Of a stretch of 64,000 nt of DNA, positions 47,001-64,000 are shown piece by piece (position 1 is the stretch's first letter; each line of letters opens with the position of its first letter). Both the position numbers and the translations under genes were made by a program. The notes below the pieces were generated by a model. That model was not told the DNA's origin. It did no database searches and saw only the letters and a program-made list of their open reading frames with translations. The stretch is from assembly GCA_964023275.1 (NCBI GenBank), contig OZ029922.1:3405196-3469195 (forward strand), given 5' to 3'. Source of the stretch: Norana najaformis (taxonomy: Eukaryota > Annelida > Clitellata > Crassiclitellata > Hormogastridae).

Positions 47001-47605
47001 AAATCAATGACAGTCATACGATATTTTTAAAAGATAGGTCTTGATTCGTGACTTGAATGTCATCGGATTCGATTGGATCAGATCAAATATTAAATCAGAT
47101 TAGATTAGAGAAATTAGCTGCTATGAGACTAGACAACATCAGATTAGATTAGATTCGATCAGAGTGTACAAGAATCAAATTTGCTGAAAAACGTTATCCT
47201 GTTATTCATTCTTACTACACAAGCTTGATCCATTAACATTTCTCTAGGTTTAGCAGCTTGTCCAAGGCCGCCAAGAGAGTTGAACTCGTGTCTCTAGAAT
47301 CAGTGGCTAACAACATTATCGCTATGCTACCTTTCCAAAGTCGTGAAGCCGCATTTAGACAAGGGTGTTTCAGTGGATGTTTTTGAGAGAAACCGTATTA
47401 GAGCGAGGACGTTTCAGTGGATGCTTCTGAGAAGTTAGTATTTAACCAAGAGCGTTTAAGTGGATGCCTTTGAGGGGAATCGTGTATAAGCAAGGGCGTT
47501 CAGTGGATGTTTTTTGAGGGGAGTCCGGTGGCATGGACGGGCCAACCGGAACGGCTGAGGCTAAAGTCACTCATGCGTGGCACCGCCGAGCGGGATGCAG
47601 ATGGG

Positions 47606-62788
<15,183 letters not shown>

Positions 62789-62819
62789 CTACGAAGACAA
62801 AGAACGAAGTATTACGCAC

Positions 62820-63200
62820 ACATCTCTGCCTGTCTGTCTGTCTCTCTGTATAACTGTCTGTGTTTTCCTCCTATCTTCATCTATTCTCTCTTTCTTCAGC
62901 TCATCCTTCCAATACCACTCCTGTTTCCGGCAAATCAAATGTGTTTTTGTTTACTAGCGAAAACACCTGTCGGATCAGGTGACTGTAAAACAAATGCCAG
63001 TCAAACGAGGTTCGCGCTAATTAATACGTCAAATCAACCGGTAGGTAGCCAGCCACCTGTGTATTCCACGCCTCGTTGGCTTTTATGCTAGCAAGAATAA
63101 AGAAGAACATGCAGGTTTCACGCAGAATATGAATTAATGATACTCTATGAATTACGCATATTGTACATCACTAAGCATCACTGAGCAGCTGGATTTGGAA
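62820..63200. other. ATPase intron, no feature supported
   Basis: A short CTGT run at 62826-62845; otherwise unique sequence. Confidence 0.5.
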
Positions 63201-63204
63201 GAGT

Positions 63205-63292
63205 ATATAACTTTAACATATATTTTCAACTGTAACATATATTATAACTTTAACATATGTTTTCAACTTTAACATATATTTTCAAACTACCT
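63205..63292. repeat. 22-23-bp tandem repeat (AACTTTAACATATATTTTC)
   Basis: Three to four near copies. Confidence 0.85.
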
Positions 63293-63744
63293 TACAAGCT
63301 CGTTGTTCAGATTATCTATTAGATAGACATTTACACAACGCTTTGCAGAGGTAGTTATTATGCGCTATGGGATGTGTCTTAATACATAAATACATACTTA
63401 AATAAATTAATTCATTTAATCAGTAATAACATCATAATAACAATATACAAGATATCTCTGTCATGGGTTACAAAAGGCAGAATCGAAATACCCGCTTAAT
63501 GCAACCCCCTATAACACGAAGAAATGTACAGTGACGAAAGAACAACTTAAAAATAATCTAACTGGACCATAACACTTGAGACATTGTACAGCCAACAGAA
63601 AATGCGACTGAAACATTAATCCAGTAAGAAACAAAACACACTTACAGCCTATGGATACTGTGTTCAATTATCATTTTTAAATGTGTAGAGTGGCCAATAA
63701 ACGAACATCATGAGGCAATTTGTTCCGTGTCAAAGGACCAGCAC

Positions 63745-63815
63745 ATTATTTATTTATTTATTTAGAGCACTTATAACGCGCGCATCGTAAGTATATCTGA
63801 ATCTGATAATAGAAA
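63745..63815 (-). mobile_element. LINE/SINE 3' tail, family G
   Basis: A TTTA tail, then gagcacttataacgcgcgca and tctgaatctgata, matching the minus-strand LINE tail at 29251-29330. Confidence 0.75.
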
Positions 63816-64000
63816 ATATCAGAGTATTTGTGCGGCGGAGTTTCCATAGTATTTAACAAGAGTGAAAGACGCGTGGCTTCAGAATAAGTTGGAAAATAAC
63901 CACATAAGAAGAGAGAAAGTTGAAGATGCTAATAAATATACATAACTCATAAAATTTGTAATTTACTATTATGATTAAATACATGCATACATGCACACAA

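Overview
This is nuclear DNA from an animal, most likely a marine invertebrate (a deuterostome or a lophotrochozoan; the sequence does not settle which). Genes are split by GT-AG introns, intergenic space is wide and about 40% GC, tRNA-derived SINEs and LINE 3' tails are dense, and tetranucleotide microsatellites are very long. Nothing looks prokaryotic.

Three protein-coding genes and one tRNA gene can be reconstructed. (1) Positions 405-7237, minus strand: the 5' part of a secreted, modular extracellular protein. It has a signal-peptide exon, then four consecutive von Willebrand factor A (VWA) modules, each made of three exons (229 bp, 298 bp and a variable Ser/Thr/Pro-rich exon). All module borders are phase 1. 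The 3' end lies outside the window. (2) Positions 21679-44366, plus strand: a complete three-exon gene for a small secreted LU (Ly6/uPAR) domain protein with ten cysteines, a final Cys-Asn and a basic tail. Its second intron is about 20 kb. (3) Positions 40836-40909, plus strand: an intact tRNA-Thr(AGT) gene inside that intron. (4) Positions 47606-62788, minus strand: 15 exons of a Na+/K+-ATPase alpha subunit, from M2 to the C-terminal ETYY and stop (894 residues). The exons for M1 and the N-terminus lie beyond 64,000.

Layout: 0.4-7.2 kb VWA gene; 7.4-21.6 kb intergenic, with SINEs, a perfect 60-bp palindrome and, at 13.9-17.2 kb, a cluster of GGCA, CAGA, CATA, ATCG and ATCC arrays; 21.7-44.4 kb LU gene with its tRNA and many repeats, including a decayed CR1/L2-like LINE at 29.25-30.1 kb; 44.4-47.6 kb repeats; 47.6-62.8 kb ATPase gene; 62.8-64 kb ATPase intron.

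The genes are not functionally linked as far as the sequence shows. The most interesting observations are an inverted minisatellite that brackets the M7 exon of the ATPase, a pentanucleotide array that is a run of decoy 5' splice sites next to a weak true donor, a GC-AG intron, a SINE family that shares its 3' tail with the resident LINE, and the VWA cassette with signs of gene conversion. No wholly new biological system is evident.
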